This document shows, piece after piece, positions 1 through 8,274 of a DNA stretch of 64,000 nt; within the stretch, counting starts at the first letter, position 1, and each line of letters begins with the position of its first letter. The DNA lies in assembly GCA_963823675.1 (NCBI GenBank), contig CAWGMT010000010.1, positions 310,001 to 374,000 of the forward strand, read 5' to 3'. Below the pieces are notes generated by a model, which saw only the letters and a program-made list of their open reading frames with translations, was not told the DNA's origin and made no database searches. The translations under genes were made by a program, and so were the position numbers. The DNA is from CAWGMT01 sp963823675. Lineage in GTDB: Bacteria; Planctomycetota; Planctomycetia; Isosphaerales; Isosphaeraceae.

Positions 1-249
1 CCCGCGGACCTCTACAACGCCGCCTGTTCCCTGGCATTGAACGTCCCCCTGGCCCAGGCGGAGCAAAGCCAAGCCCGGGCCGCCGAGGCGGTCCAGATAC
101 TGAACCAGGCCGTCGCCGCGGGCTGGAAGGATGCGGCGCGTACCAGCCGCGATCCCGACCTGGCCGTGCTTCACGACCGCTCCGACTTTCGCCGGTTACT
201 GGGCGAGATTTTCGACAGGAGCTTCCCGGCCAACCCGTTCGCGCCCTGA
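1..249 (+). CDS. C-terminal end of a TPR-type Ser/Thr kinase or TPR protein (partial)
   Basis: An open frame enters at base 1 and ends at the TGA at 247-249, giving 82 residues. The visible part has the tail usual in planctomycete kinases with a tetratricopeptide C-terminus: a helix LYNAACSLAL, then AVQILNQAVAAGW, then DPDLAVLHDRSDFRRLL. In that family these residues form the last TPR of the extracytoplasmic sensor part. The kinase domain would lie upstream, outside the window. A TTG at 37 could be read as a start, but the frame is open and similar in style before it, so the gene is taken as cut by the window edge. Assignment to a kinase rather than a stand-alone TPR protein is inference. Confidence 0.6.
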   Translation, partial: PADLYNAACSLALNVPLAQAEQSQARAAEAVQILNQAVAAGWKDAARTSRDPDLAVLHDRSDFRRLLGEIFDRSFPANPFAP

Positions 250-554
250 CCGGTCCGGGCCCCTGCACGAAGTGTGTAGAAAAGTTCTCTGACGTGACCG
301 ACGACGAGGCCGTCGCCCTGATCTAGAAATCTGTTCAGTTCGTCGAACCGAGCGGCGAAGTTCAGGACGGCCCCAAGACAAGGCCCCAAGATCGAGCTCG
401 ATCGTGATTGTCACACGTGGCAAACCCCCTGTATGTCGAGGCACCAGGTTCTGGTATCATAGATCAAAGGCGGTGGTTGGCGGGCGCGGCGTCATTCAGG
501 AGCATATCGCGGCCGTCGGGTCGATACTCTCTTAAATGATTAGGATCGGAATGC
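250..554. other. intergenic, no supported gene
   Basis: No frame here has convincing coding character. A plus-strand stretch near 276-375 reads like protein but is interrupted by a TAG at about 324-326, and nothing recognisable flanks it. It may be a decayed fragment. Confidence 0.4.
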
Positions 555-920
555 ATGCCCCCCGGTAAGTCTGAATCGTCAACCCTCGGCCCGGGCCTCG
601 AGGCCCCAACTCCGCAGCAGGAGGAAGACCCAGTCCTCCAGCAGAAGTTTCGCAGGCTTGTCGCGGAGTGGGAGACTGACGTCGCGCCCCTTTCTTCGAT
701 AACGGTACGCGCGCGTCACCGAGCCTATCTCGAGATCATCGCGCTCGGCCCCGCGGTCGTACCGCTGCTGCTCCGCGAACTGGAGCAACGACCCAATCAT
801 TGGTTCGCCGCACTCCGGTCCATTACCGGCGAAGACCCCGTCCCCCCTTCGGAGCGCGGCCGGATTGGCGCCATGGCGGAAGCGTGGATCGCGTGGGGCA
901 AGCAGCGCGGATACCTGTAA
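555..920 (+). CDS. conserved hypothetical protein, first gene of a two-gene module
   Basis: The product has 121 residues and no signal peptide or membrane segment. Its core, roughly residues 55-121, carries motifs I associate with a small uncharacterised family in planctomycetes and cyanobacteria: HRAYLEIIALGPAVVPLLL, then HWFAALRSITGEDPVPP, then AWIAWGKQRGYL. No function is known to me. The first 30 residues are low-complexity and probably unstructured. The stop TAA at 918-920 shares its last base with the ATG of the next gene, so the two are almost certainly translationally coupled. A toxin/immunity or regulatory pair is possible, but the sequence does not show it. Confidence 0.75.
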   Translation: MPPGKSESSTLGPGLEAPTPQQEEDPVLQQKFRRLVAEWETDVAPLSSITVRARHRAYLEIIALGPAVVPLLLRELEQRPNHWFAALRSITGEDPVPPSERGRIGAMAEAWIAWGKQRGYL

Positions 921-1354
921 TGGTTCAACTGGAAAACTTGTTCCCGGGCCTCCGCGACTCGGGCTACATTGTGACCAGCCCCGAAGACATCCGTTACAAC
1001 TGCGTCGGCTGGGCCGCGGGACACTCGGACCAGTGGTGGTGGCCCGCCGAGGACGGCTACTGGCCGGACGAAGCTGAACGGGAAGAGACCGTCGCCGCGT
1101 TCGTCGCGGCTTTCGGCGTGTCCGGCTTCGTCGAGTGCGATGACTCGAGGCTCGAAGCGGGTTATGAGAAGATCGCGATCTATGCCTCGATAGACGGCAC
1201 TCCGACCCACGTCGCGAAGCAGCTCGATTCGGGACTCTGGAGCAGCAAGCTAGGGCAACTCCATGATATTCAACACCGATTGCAAGACCTCGCGGGCACC
1301 CTTTACGGCACCGTTGCGCGCTTTCTGCAACGGGAACGACCGTGCCCTGATTGA
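920..1354 (+). CDS. DUF7689-like hypothetical protein, second gene of the module
   Basis: The ATG at 920 overlaps the upstream stop codon by one base (TAATG), which fixes the start; the frame is open further upstream but that part only shadows the first gene. The product has 144 residues. Recognisable features are the N-terminal FPGL, the YNCVGWAAG box near residue 29, the aromatic run QWWWP, YWP, a GFVEC box, KIAIYA followed by PTHVAKQ, and a C-terminal WSSKLG with DIQH. The conserved Cys and His suggest a possible papain-like fold, but this is inference. The function is unknown. The partner is the 121-residue gene upstream. Confidence 0.75.
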   Translation: MVQLENLFPGLRDSGYIVTSPEDIRYNCVGWAAGHSDQWWWPAEDGYWPDEAEREETVAAFVAAFGVSGFVECDDSRLEAGYEKIAIYASIDGTPTHVAKQLDSGLWSSKLGQLHDIQHRLQDLAGTLYGTVARFLQRERPCPD

Positions 1355-1381
1355 ACTGACAGGGGCGTGGTAGAGAAGTCG

Positions 1382-1421
1382 ACCAAGGTGACCGGGATCG
1401 AGCCGGCAACCTCTGATTAAT
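1382..1421 (-). pseudogene. possible tRNA 3'-half fragment
   Basis: Read on the minus strand this stretch gives TTAATCAGAGG, then a T-arm with stem GCCGG/CCGGT around the seven-base loop CTCGATC, then seven acceptor-like bases CACCTTG and a discriminator G. The anticodon stem 3' side (TCAGA) resembles tRNA-Asn or tRNA-Lys. No D-arm, no matching 5' acceptor strand and no CCA are present, so it is not a working tRNA. The break falls in the anticodon loop, a usual integrase crossover point, so it may be an old attachment site. Confidence 0.35.
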
Positions 1422-1514
1422 CGCTTTGCGTGATTTCCACGCCCCGCTTACGTCGTCGTCACGATCTGCCCCAGGTGATCCGGGGGCTCGTCACCATCTT
1501 GAGGGTTCGGTTCG

Positions 1515-2302
1515 CTATGGATCGGCTCGCCGGATAATGGGGGAAGCGCGGGGCCCGCGGCGGTCCAGCATGTGGCCGATGTCGAATCGTTCGCCGATGT
1601 AGTGCTTGCGCACGTCGGGATTGTGGAGAATCTCCTCGCGGTTGCCATAGGCAAAGACGCGGCCCTCGCGGATCAAGTAGCAGCGGTCGGTGACCTCGAG
1701 CGTTTCGCGAAACTGGTGGTCGGTGAGCAGAATCCCGATATTGTAGCGCTCGACCAGGCCGCGGATCTGGTCCTGGATCTCGATGACCGTTTTGGGGTCG
1801 ATGCCGGCGAAGGGTTCATCGAGCATGATCATCTTGGGCTCGGTGATCAGCGACCGGGCGATTTCGAGCCGGCGCCGCTCGCCGCCGGAGACGCGGTTGG
1901 CCTTGGTTTTCCGGACCTTCGTCAGGCCGAATTGATCGAGCAGGTCGTTTTGCCGGGCTTTCCTCTGCTTGCGAGTCAGTTGCTTGCGGGTCTCGAGAAT
2001 CGCCATCAGGTTGTCTTCGACCGACAACTGGCGGAAGACGCTCGAATCCTGAGCGAGGTAACCCATGCCCGCACGGCGCGAAGATACATCGGGAGCTTCG
2101 TGACGTCCCGACCGTCGAAGGTGACCGAGCCTCCATCAGCGTCGATCAAGCCGATGGTCATGCGGAAGCTGGTGGTCTTGCCGGCTCCGTTGGGCCCGAG
2201 CAGGCCGACGACCTCGCCCCGGTCGACCTCGTAATCGACCCCGCTGACGACCTGGCGGCGGCCATACCACTTTTCCAGACCGTTCACTTGCAGCAGGGGC
2301 AT
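1515..2302 (-). CDS. lptB: LPS export ABC transporter ATP-binding protein LptB (one frameshift)
   Basis: LptB is the cytoplasmic ATPase that powers lipopolysaccharide transport through LptFG. The frame starts at ATG 2302 behind a strong AAGGAGG and carries Walker A GPNGAGKTT, then after a break SGGERRRLEIARSL (signature), MLDEPFAGIDP (Walker B) and LLTDHQ (switch His). The C-terminus VRKHYIGERF is typical of LptB. Near 2066-2076 one base is missing: MYLRA continues as AGMGYLAQDSSVF only after restoring one C. Both halves are well conserved, so a sequencing error is more likely than gene loss. The total of about 262 residues is slightly longer than usual. It is last in the lepA-lepB-lepB-lptB line. 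Confidence 0.88.
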
Positions 2303-2380
2303 CGCTCGATCCTCCTTGATCGCATCGCGATCCGATCCGATCCATCGCGAGATGGCGAGCTAGAATTCGCACCCGATCGG

Positions 2381-4129
2381 TCAGCGGATCCACTTCATCC
2401 GTTCAAAATAGGGACGAAAGAACGGCCGGATGTCGCGGGTAATCGGCAGGTCGGGGCCGACCGGAACACCGTGCGGCCAGTAGACATAAAACGCCTTGCC
2501 CGTCACGAGCTGGCGGGGCACCTCGTGGGCCTTTCGATCGCCGGGGTCCCAGGCCGAGTCCTCCAGCCCCCAGCCGCGGCTGTCCTTGCTGCGGGGGCTG
2601 TTGTCTCCCAGCATGAAATATCGGTCGGAACCGACCTCGAACTCACGAGTTCCGACTCTGGCCAGGTTGGCAAGCCGGGCCGGATCGGCGAGAAAATCGA
2701 AGAGCTCGACGGGGCTCCGAGGGTAGCGCTCATCCCAGAGCAGGCCATAATCGCTCCGGCCTGGGTTCTGGGTATAGTAGATATCGCGCTTTACGACAAG
2801 GTCGCTCGCGACGATCGACGCATTCCGCGCTGCGAGCGCCACCGGAGCAAGATCCTCTTCCGTTGGAACCGGAGCCGGTTCGTTCACATTGTATTCAAAG
2901 CCGTCGCCGCCGACCGGCCGCCCATCCACGATCAAGGTCAAGCGATCATCCACGTTGGCAAACTGGATCTGGTGTCGGCCCTGCCCTCTGATCGGGGAAC
3001 TGGCGCGGCCCAGTTCCGAATCGCCGCGGGTGAAGACCGCACTGCCGGACTGGAGATCGATCGTGCAGCGATGCGCGACACCCGCCTCGATCAGCTCGAG
3101 CCGGACCGAGCCGCCGGGGGCAACGTGTTTGATCTCGAGGTTGGCTTCCAGGGTGAGGTCGCCCACCCAGTGGGGCTGAATCCACGCGTCCTGGTCGCCG
3201 TGAGGCTCATCCAGTGGGTTGGCGGGATCAACTGACGCACTGGTGTTGTAAGAGTAAAAGTCGGTGATCAGAGTCGAGCGCGGCTCGCGCGGCAACGGCT
3301 GTTCCGCCTTCACGGCCTGCCACTGCTCGGGATCGGGAACGAGATTACGATACCTCAGCTCGGCCCATTCCGGCGGCCCGGCGGCAAGATCGGCCTGATA
3401 AGAGCTCTTGCCGGGATCGATGAGCTTCCAGCCGGAACCGTTGCCCTGCCAGCGGCGCCACTCGGGCGACTTGACCAGAGCCTGAGGTTGATGCCGGTCG
3501 TCGTAGACGTTGATCTGCATCGCCGCCTGATGCCGCATCGGTCTGCGGGCCAGAACGAAAGACGGGCTCCCCTTCTTCTTGACATAAACATCCCCGTGAG
3601 CGATCCGGATGGTCTCGTCGGGCAGGCCGACCAGCCTCTTGATGTAGCTGACCTCGGGCTCCTCGGGATAGCGGAACACCACGACGTCCCAGCGCTCGGG
3701 GGTTGCACTACCCGGCAGGAAGGGGAGATCGTAGGGAAACATCATCACCAGGATGCGGTCTCCCTTGAAGCTCGGCGACTTGTCGAGTCTGGCGAGGTTG
3801 CGGCAATTGCCACACAGGCCCGAGTAAACGTCGCGCGGTATCCGGGATTCCACCTCTTCTGAAGCATTGACCCCAAAGACAAACCCGCACTCCGGACAGG
3901 CGATCTCCTTGTGCCGCCCCATGAGCGTCGGCGCCATCGAGCCGGTCGGGATCACGAACGCCTGGGCCTCGAAGCCGCGCACGACCAGGGCGAGAATCAG
4001 GGCGACGACAACAGCCTCGACCGTGTCGCGATGGCCTTCGTGCTGCCGGTACGCAACCGTGGATGGCTTGGCGGCCGGGATCGCATACTGCGTGGCGGTA
4101 GACCGTCCCATCTTGATCTGTTCCTTCAT
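2381..4129 (-). CDS. lepB: signal peptidase I, giant form with zinc ribbon and jelly-roll-like insert
   Basis: The product of about 582 residues removes signal peptides at the outer face of the cytoplasmic membrane. After one membrane helix (VVVALILALVVRGF) comes the nucleophile box PTGSMAPTL, then a zinc-ribbon-like insert with CPEC and CGNC, the general-base box YIKRLVGLPDE, about 290 residues of extra sequence, and box E with FMLGDNSPRSKDSR near the C-terminus. The insert holds a concanavalin/LamG-like stretch (HQIQFANVDDRLTLIVDGRP). Ordinary LepB is about 250-320 residues. The start at 4129 overlaps the stop of the upstream paralogue as ATGA, so the pair is translationally coupled; the frame is open further upstream only within that gene. 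All catalytic boxes are present, so it should be active. Confidence 0.9.
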   Translation of the reverse strand: MKEQIKMGRSTATQYAIPAAKPSTVAYRQHEGHRDTVEAVVVALILALVVRGFEAQAFVIPTGSMAPTLMGRHKEIACPECGFVFGVNASEEVESRIPRDVYSGLCGNCRNLARLDKSPSFKGDRILVMMFPYDLPFLPGSATPERWDVVVFRYPEEPEVSYIKRLVGLPDETIRIAHGDVYVKKKGSPSFVLARRPMRHQAAMQINVYDDRHQPQALVKSPEWRRWQGNGSGWKLIDPGKSSYQADLAAGPPEWAELRYRNLVPDPEQWQAVKAEQPLPREPRSTLITDFYSYNTSASVDPANPLDEPHGDQDAWIQPHWVGDLTLEANLEIKHVAPGGSVRLELIEAGVAHRCTIDLQSGSAVFTRGDSELGRASSPIRGQGRHQIQFANVDDRLTLIVDGRPVGGDGFEYNVNEPAPVPTEEDLAPVALAARNASIVASDLVVKRDIYYTQNPGRSDYGLLWDERYPRSPVELFDFLADPARLANLARVGTREFEVGSDRYFMLGDNSPRSKDSRGWGLEDSAWDPGDRKAHEVPRQLVTGKAFYVYWPHGVPVGPDLPITRDIRPFFRPYFERMKWIR

Positions 4130-5584
4130 CGAATGTAACGGATCTGGCGCGGATCGGGAACCCAGCAAAATGACCGCCCGAACACCTTCAGTGGAACAAG
4201 CTGGCCCGGGAGATGCACGAGGAATGGCTTGCCCACGAACAACGAACTGCGAACCACTGGGCCATTCCGCCAGAACCGCGAATCATTGGACACCGGACTG
4301 TTATCACCCAGCACGAAGTATTCATCATCCCCAAGCTGGACACTTGCCATCGTGGCATTCGGCAGGCGCGGTGTGTTGGCGAGCGTGCCTGTGTAATAGA
4401 TGTCGCGATAGATGCGAAAATCCTGGATCGTCGCCTCGCCCCCCCTGACTGCCAAGGCGATGGGAGACTCGTCTGCTGCAGGCGTCATCAGGCCGTCGTA
4501 GTCGACGGGATCGAACAGCAGGCGTCCATCGATTGCGACCTGAAGGCGACGATCGAAGGCCGCGGCTTCGAGCGTCTGGAACCTGCGTGGCACTCCCTTG
4601 TCTTTGAATGGGTTGCGGCAATTGGCGAGCGCGATTCTCCGGCCGTTTTTCCACAGTTCGATCTCGCCCTGACTGGTGACCGGGACGCGAACCTGAAAGA
4701 GGTCGGCCCCCGACCGAAGGCGAATGGCGAGCGATTCCACCGACTGGCTTGCTAGCAACCGGGCTTCAAAACCGACATCGCCGATCGGGTTTTCGGCTTG
4801 GAGCTCGCCACCGTTGTAGCCATAGAAATCGTGAATCGGTCCGTACCGTCGCCGCGCTGGCTCCCAGTGCCGGTAGATCAGCCAGTCGTCGACCGGGCGC
4901 CCCCTGCTCGCGACCGCCGTGTGGATGAACTGGCCGTCGTTCTCGGTCCAGCCGCTCCGTTGCCAGTCAAACCGCAATCCGGCCTTGAACGCCCAGCGCG
5001 GAAATCGGTCGCCATCCCGGGGCGCGAATCGGCTGTCGTAGACGAGCATCCGCATGGCCCGGATCTCGGCCAGCGACTTGCGGGCAATCCTGCCATTGAT
5101 GTAGATGTCGCCGCCGTCAATTCGAATCGCTTCACCCGGCAGCCCGACCACCCGCTTGACATATGCCTGGCTCGGCTCCTCGGGGAAGCGGAAGACGGCA
5201 ACCTCCCAGCGGCGGGGGCGTCGAAATTCGTAGAGCAGTTTCTGGACGAGGACCCGGTCGCCTCCACATTCGATCGCGCGCGTCGGATCGCCCAAACGCT
5301 CGCCGCAATTGGGACAGATGGCGTCGGATAGGTGCGTGTCCTCGTCCGAGCCGACCACGTAGACAAAACGGCAGTTCGTGCAACTGATCTCGCGATGCTG
5401 GCCGAGTAACGTCGGCGCCATCGACCCCGTCGGCACGACGTAAGCCTCGGCGGAAAAATTGCGCAAGCAGCACTCCGAGCGCCAGGACGACTAGCAGCTC
5501 CAAAGTCTGGCGCACGGGCCCGGCATGGTATATGGCCGGGCGTCTGACTCGGAACCCTTGGCACCATCTGCCAGGTCGAATCAT
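4126..5584 (-). CDS. lepB: second signal peptidase I paralogue (one frameshift near the N-terminus)
   Basis: This paralogue of the next gene has the same plan: a membrane helix (TLELLVVLALGVLLAQF), PTGSMAPTL with the catalytic Ser, paired CTNC and CPNC cysteines, YVKRVVGLPGE with the catalytic Lys, a long insert with a jelly-roll-like stretch, and FVLGDNSPVSNDSR. The membrane helix lies in a different frame from the rest. Removing one T from the five-T run near 5457-5461 joins LLAQF to SAEAYVVPTGS, so the break looks like a homopolymer error. The ATG at 5584 has no clear ribosome site, and a GTG near 5520 is an alternative start. It lies 70 bases after lepA and is coupled (ATGA) to the second lepB. 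Confidence 0.85.
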
Positions 5585-5654
5585 GTTCTGGTCCGCCGAA
5601 GGAGGTGGTGTCGTCCGAAAACACCAACGTGTGAATGGATACGCTCTTGCAGGC

Positions 5655-7460
5655 TCAGTCTTCGCTGGAGTCGAGGACGGACAGGAACGCCTCCTGGGAG
5701 ATCTCCACGTTCCCTACCTGTCTCATACGCTTCTTTCCCTCTTTTTGCTTTTCCAGAAGTTTGCGTTTTCGCGTGATGTCGCCGCCGTAGCACTTCGCCG
5801 TCACGTTCTTCCGCAGCGCCGAGATGCTCTCCCGGGCGATGACCCGGCTGCCGATGGCCGCCTGAATCGCCACCTCGAACTGATGGCGCTCGATCTCGCC
5901 CTTCAGCTTCCGGACGAGCTTGCGGCCCCGGCGGTCGGCCCCGGCGCGATGCACGACCGTCGACAGGGCGTCAACCCGCTGGCCCGCAACCAGGATATCG
6001 AGCCGGCAAAGATCGCCGGCGCGGTACCCGATCACTTCGTAGTCCATCGTACCATAACCGCGAGTCGCGCTCTTCAGCTTATCGTAAAGATCATAGATCA
6101 TCTCAGCCAAGGGCAGCTCGTAAGTGAGGATCGCCCGGGTCGGCGACAGGAACTCGGTCTTGATGAAGACGCCGCGACGATCCTCGCAAAGCTGCATGAT
6201 CGCGCCGATACAGTCGCTGGGAATGATGAAATTGAGGCGTGCGATCGGCTCGCGGAATTCCTCGATATCGCCCGGCTCGGGGATGCGCGTCGGGTTCGAG
6301 ATGTGCAGGGTTTCGCCCTTGCGCGTCACGATCTCGTAGGTCACGTTGGGCGCGGTCTGCACGAGCGCGAGGTCGCTCTCGCGCTCCAGGCGCTGCTGCA
6401 CGATCTCCATGTGTAGCATGCCGAGAAACCCGCACCGAAAACCGAAGCCCAGCGCGTCGGAGGTTTCCGGCTCGAATGTGAAGCTGGAATCGTTGAGCGA
6501 AAGCTTCTGCAAGGCGGTGCGCAGGTCGTCGAACTGGGTGTGGGTCGCGGGAAACAACCCGCAGAAGACCACCGGCACCGGCTCCTTGTAACCCGGCAGT
6601 GCCACCTGGGCCGATCCCGGCAACTGGGTAATCGTATCGCCGATGTTGACGTCCGAAAGGCACTTGATATTGGCGATGACGTAGCCGACCTGACCGACGC
6701 CGAGCTCTTCGCACGCTACCCCCTGCGGCCGGAAGCGCCCGAGGCCCGTGACTTCATATTCCGTCTCGCCGGCCATGAGTTGAATTCGCTGGCCAAGCTT
6801 GAGAGTGCCGTCGACCACTCGCACATAGGTGATAACACCCTGGTAATCGTCGAATTTTGAGTCGAAGATCAAGGCGCGGAGCGGAGCGCGTGGGTCGCCG
6901 GCCGGAGGAGGGACCCGCTCGATGATTGCCCGAAATACGTCGGGCACCCCCTGCCCCGTCTTGGCGCTGATTGCCAGGATCTCGCTGGGGTCGATTCCGA
7001 GACTGACCAGGATCTCCTCCTTGATCTCGTCGGGGCGCGCGGCCTGCATGTCGATCTTGTTCAAGACCGGAACGATCGCCAGGTTGTTGTTCACGGCCAG
7101 GTAGGCGTTGGCAACCGTCTGCGCCTGCACGCCCTGAGTCGCATCGACCAGCAAGATGGCGCCTTCGCAGGCCGCCAGGCTGCGCGAGACCTCGTAGTGG
7201 AAGTCGACGTGGCCCGGCGTGTCGATCAAGTTCAGCTCGTAGAGCTGACCGTCCAACCGGTAGTTGATCGCGACCGCCCGCGCCTTGATCGTGATCCCGC
7301 GCTCCCGCTCCAGGTCCATGTCGTCGAGGAGCTGCTCGCGAAATTCACGGGGAGTGATCGCACCCGACTGAAGGAGCAACTGGTCGGCAAGCGTGCTCTT
7401 ACCGTGATCGATGTGCGCGACGATTGAGAAATTACGGATGAACTTGGGATCGAAGACCAT
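5655..7460 (-). CDS. lepA: elongation factor 4 (LepA), ribosome-associated GTPase
   Basis: LepA is a translational GTPase that acts on the ribosome, probably in initiation or subunit biogenesis and in back-translocation under stress. The product has 601 residues, the family's usual length. It shows the G1 loop AHIDHGKSTLADQLL, the switch region RERGITIKARAV, DTPGHVDFHYEVSRSLAA (G3), NKIDM (G4), and the LepA-specific C-terminal domain with EVIGYRAGDLCRLDILV and KCYGGDITRKRKLLEKQKEGKKRM. The ATG at 7460 follows AAAGGA at good spacing and begins MVFDPKFIRNFSIVAH; the 33 codons before it do not fit the family. It heads the minus-strand line with the two signal peptidases, like the lepA-lepB operon of Escherichia coli. 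Confidence 0.97.
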   Translation of the reverse strand: MVFDPKFIRNFSIVAHIDHGKSTLADQLLLQSGAITPREFREQLLDDMDLERERGITIKARAVAINYRLDGQLYELNLIDTPGHVDFHYEVSRSLAACEGAILLVDATQGVQAQTVANAYLAVNNNLAIVPVLNKIDMQAARPDEIKEEILVSLGIDPSEILAISAKTGQGVPDVFRAIIERVPPPAGDPRAPLRALIFDSKFDDYQGVITYVRVVDGTLKLGQRIQLMAGETEYEVTGLGRFRPQGVACEELGVGQVGYVIANIKCLSDVNIGDTITQLPGSAQVALPGYKEPVPVVFCGLFPATHTQFDDLRTALQKLSLNDSSFTFEPETSDALGFGFRCGFLGMLHMEIVQQRLERESDLALVQTAPNVTYEIVTRKGETLHISNPTRIPEPGDIEEFREPIARLNFIIPSDCIGAIMQLCEDRRGVFIKTEFLSPTRAILTYELPLAEMIYDLYDKLKSATRGYGTMDYEVIGYRAGDLCRLDILVAGQRVDALSTVVHRAGADRRGRKLVRKLKGEIERHQFEVAIQAAIGSRVIARESISALRKNVTAKCYGGDITRKRKLLEKQKEGKKRMRQVGNVEISQEAFLSVLDSSED

Positions 7461-8274
7461 GGTTCCTTTCCACCAGGCGAAAGCGGACTCCCTTTGGCTG
7501 GCTCGACTGCACCGAACCCGCATCTGGGTCACGGGATACGACGAAATCGGCACCGACAAGAAGCCGCTCTCATGGAAGCGATGAAGCTCGCGCGAGCGCC
7601 TCGGGAACGTGCGCGATGGGATGACGCATCGTGGTGTGGCTGCGCGATGTAAGCTTTGATTCTGTCACGGGTTTCGTGTCAAACTCGGACGGCGGACTGC
7701 CCGCCTTCGTTAGTTTGTCTGCATGATTATATTGTACTGGCGGCGCTCCGAGAAGGCCGTTGCGCAAGGATGCATTATTCGCTTAGGGATCGGCCGCCTA
7801 TACCTCGCACGGCGACGGCGCGGCATGGTTCAATGTCGTCGGGTCGCGGGTGACAAGAGATGGGTGGATGGGGTCGAGCCCGCCACGGCGGGCGAGCCCC
7901 CAGAGCGGAGGGCACGGACTTGGGGGCGTCGCCCTGGCGCGATGCAAAGTTCGTCTCAACGAGCGAAACCGAGCGAATGGCATGCGACTCATTTTGTTGC
8001 GCCGCGACGTTCCCATCAATTTCCCCCCCTTGCGAAGGGGGGGTCAGGGGGGGTGGGGTGCACGCCTCGGACATCGTGAATGGCCTTCCCCTTTCTCGGA
8101 GCCGCGACAAGGCGGGCGGAAGAAGGCCCTTTGAACGCCCTGTAGTTGGTTGTGCCACGATCACCCCCCCTGGTCCCCCCATCGCAAGGGGGGGAAAGAA
8201 ATCGGGGCGCTCGCCGAGGCTGCGCAACCAATGCCCCGTAAATGGCTCACTAGCGCCCGCGTGGGGTAGAACTA
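7461..8274. other. intergenic region with repeats
   Basis: No gene is supported in these 814 bases. The part next to lepA may hold its promoter, though no clear -35/-10 pair stands out. The far half holds the G-run inverted pair described separately. Confidence 0.5.
8020..8198. repeat. MITE-like inverted pair of C7-TTGCGA-G7 units
   Basis: A 33-base arm at 8022-8055 (CCCCCCCTTGCGAAGGGGGG and beyond) is repeated inverted at 8162-8194 with a few mismatches and about 105 bases between. Each arm is also a small hairpin. Single related units occur near 14870-14890, 16865-16886 and 51640-51660. Confidence 0.6.

Noticed and set aside
196..444. Minus-strand open frame near the left edge
   Set aside because: Arg/Ser-rich composition without motif, start signal or context.
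2288..3235. Long plus-strand open frame opposite lepB and lptB
   Set aside because: It lies antisense to clearly conserved genes, has no family motif and reflects the high G+C third-position pattern.
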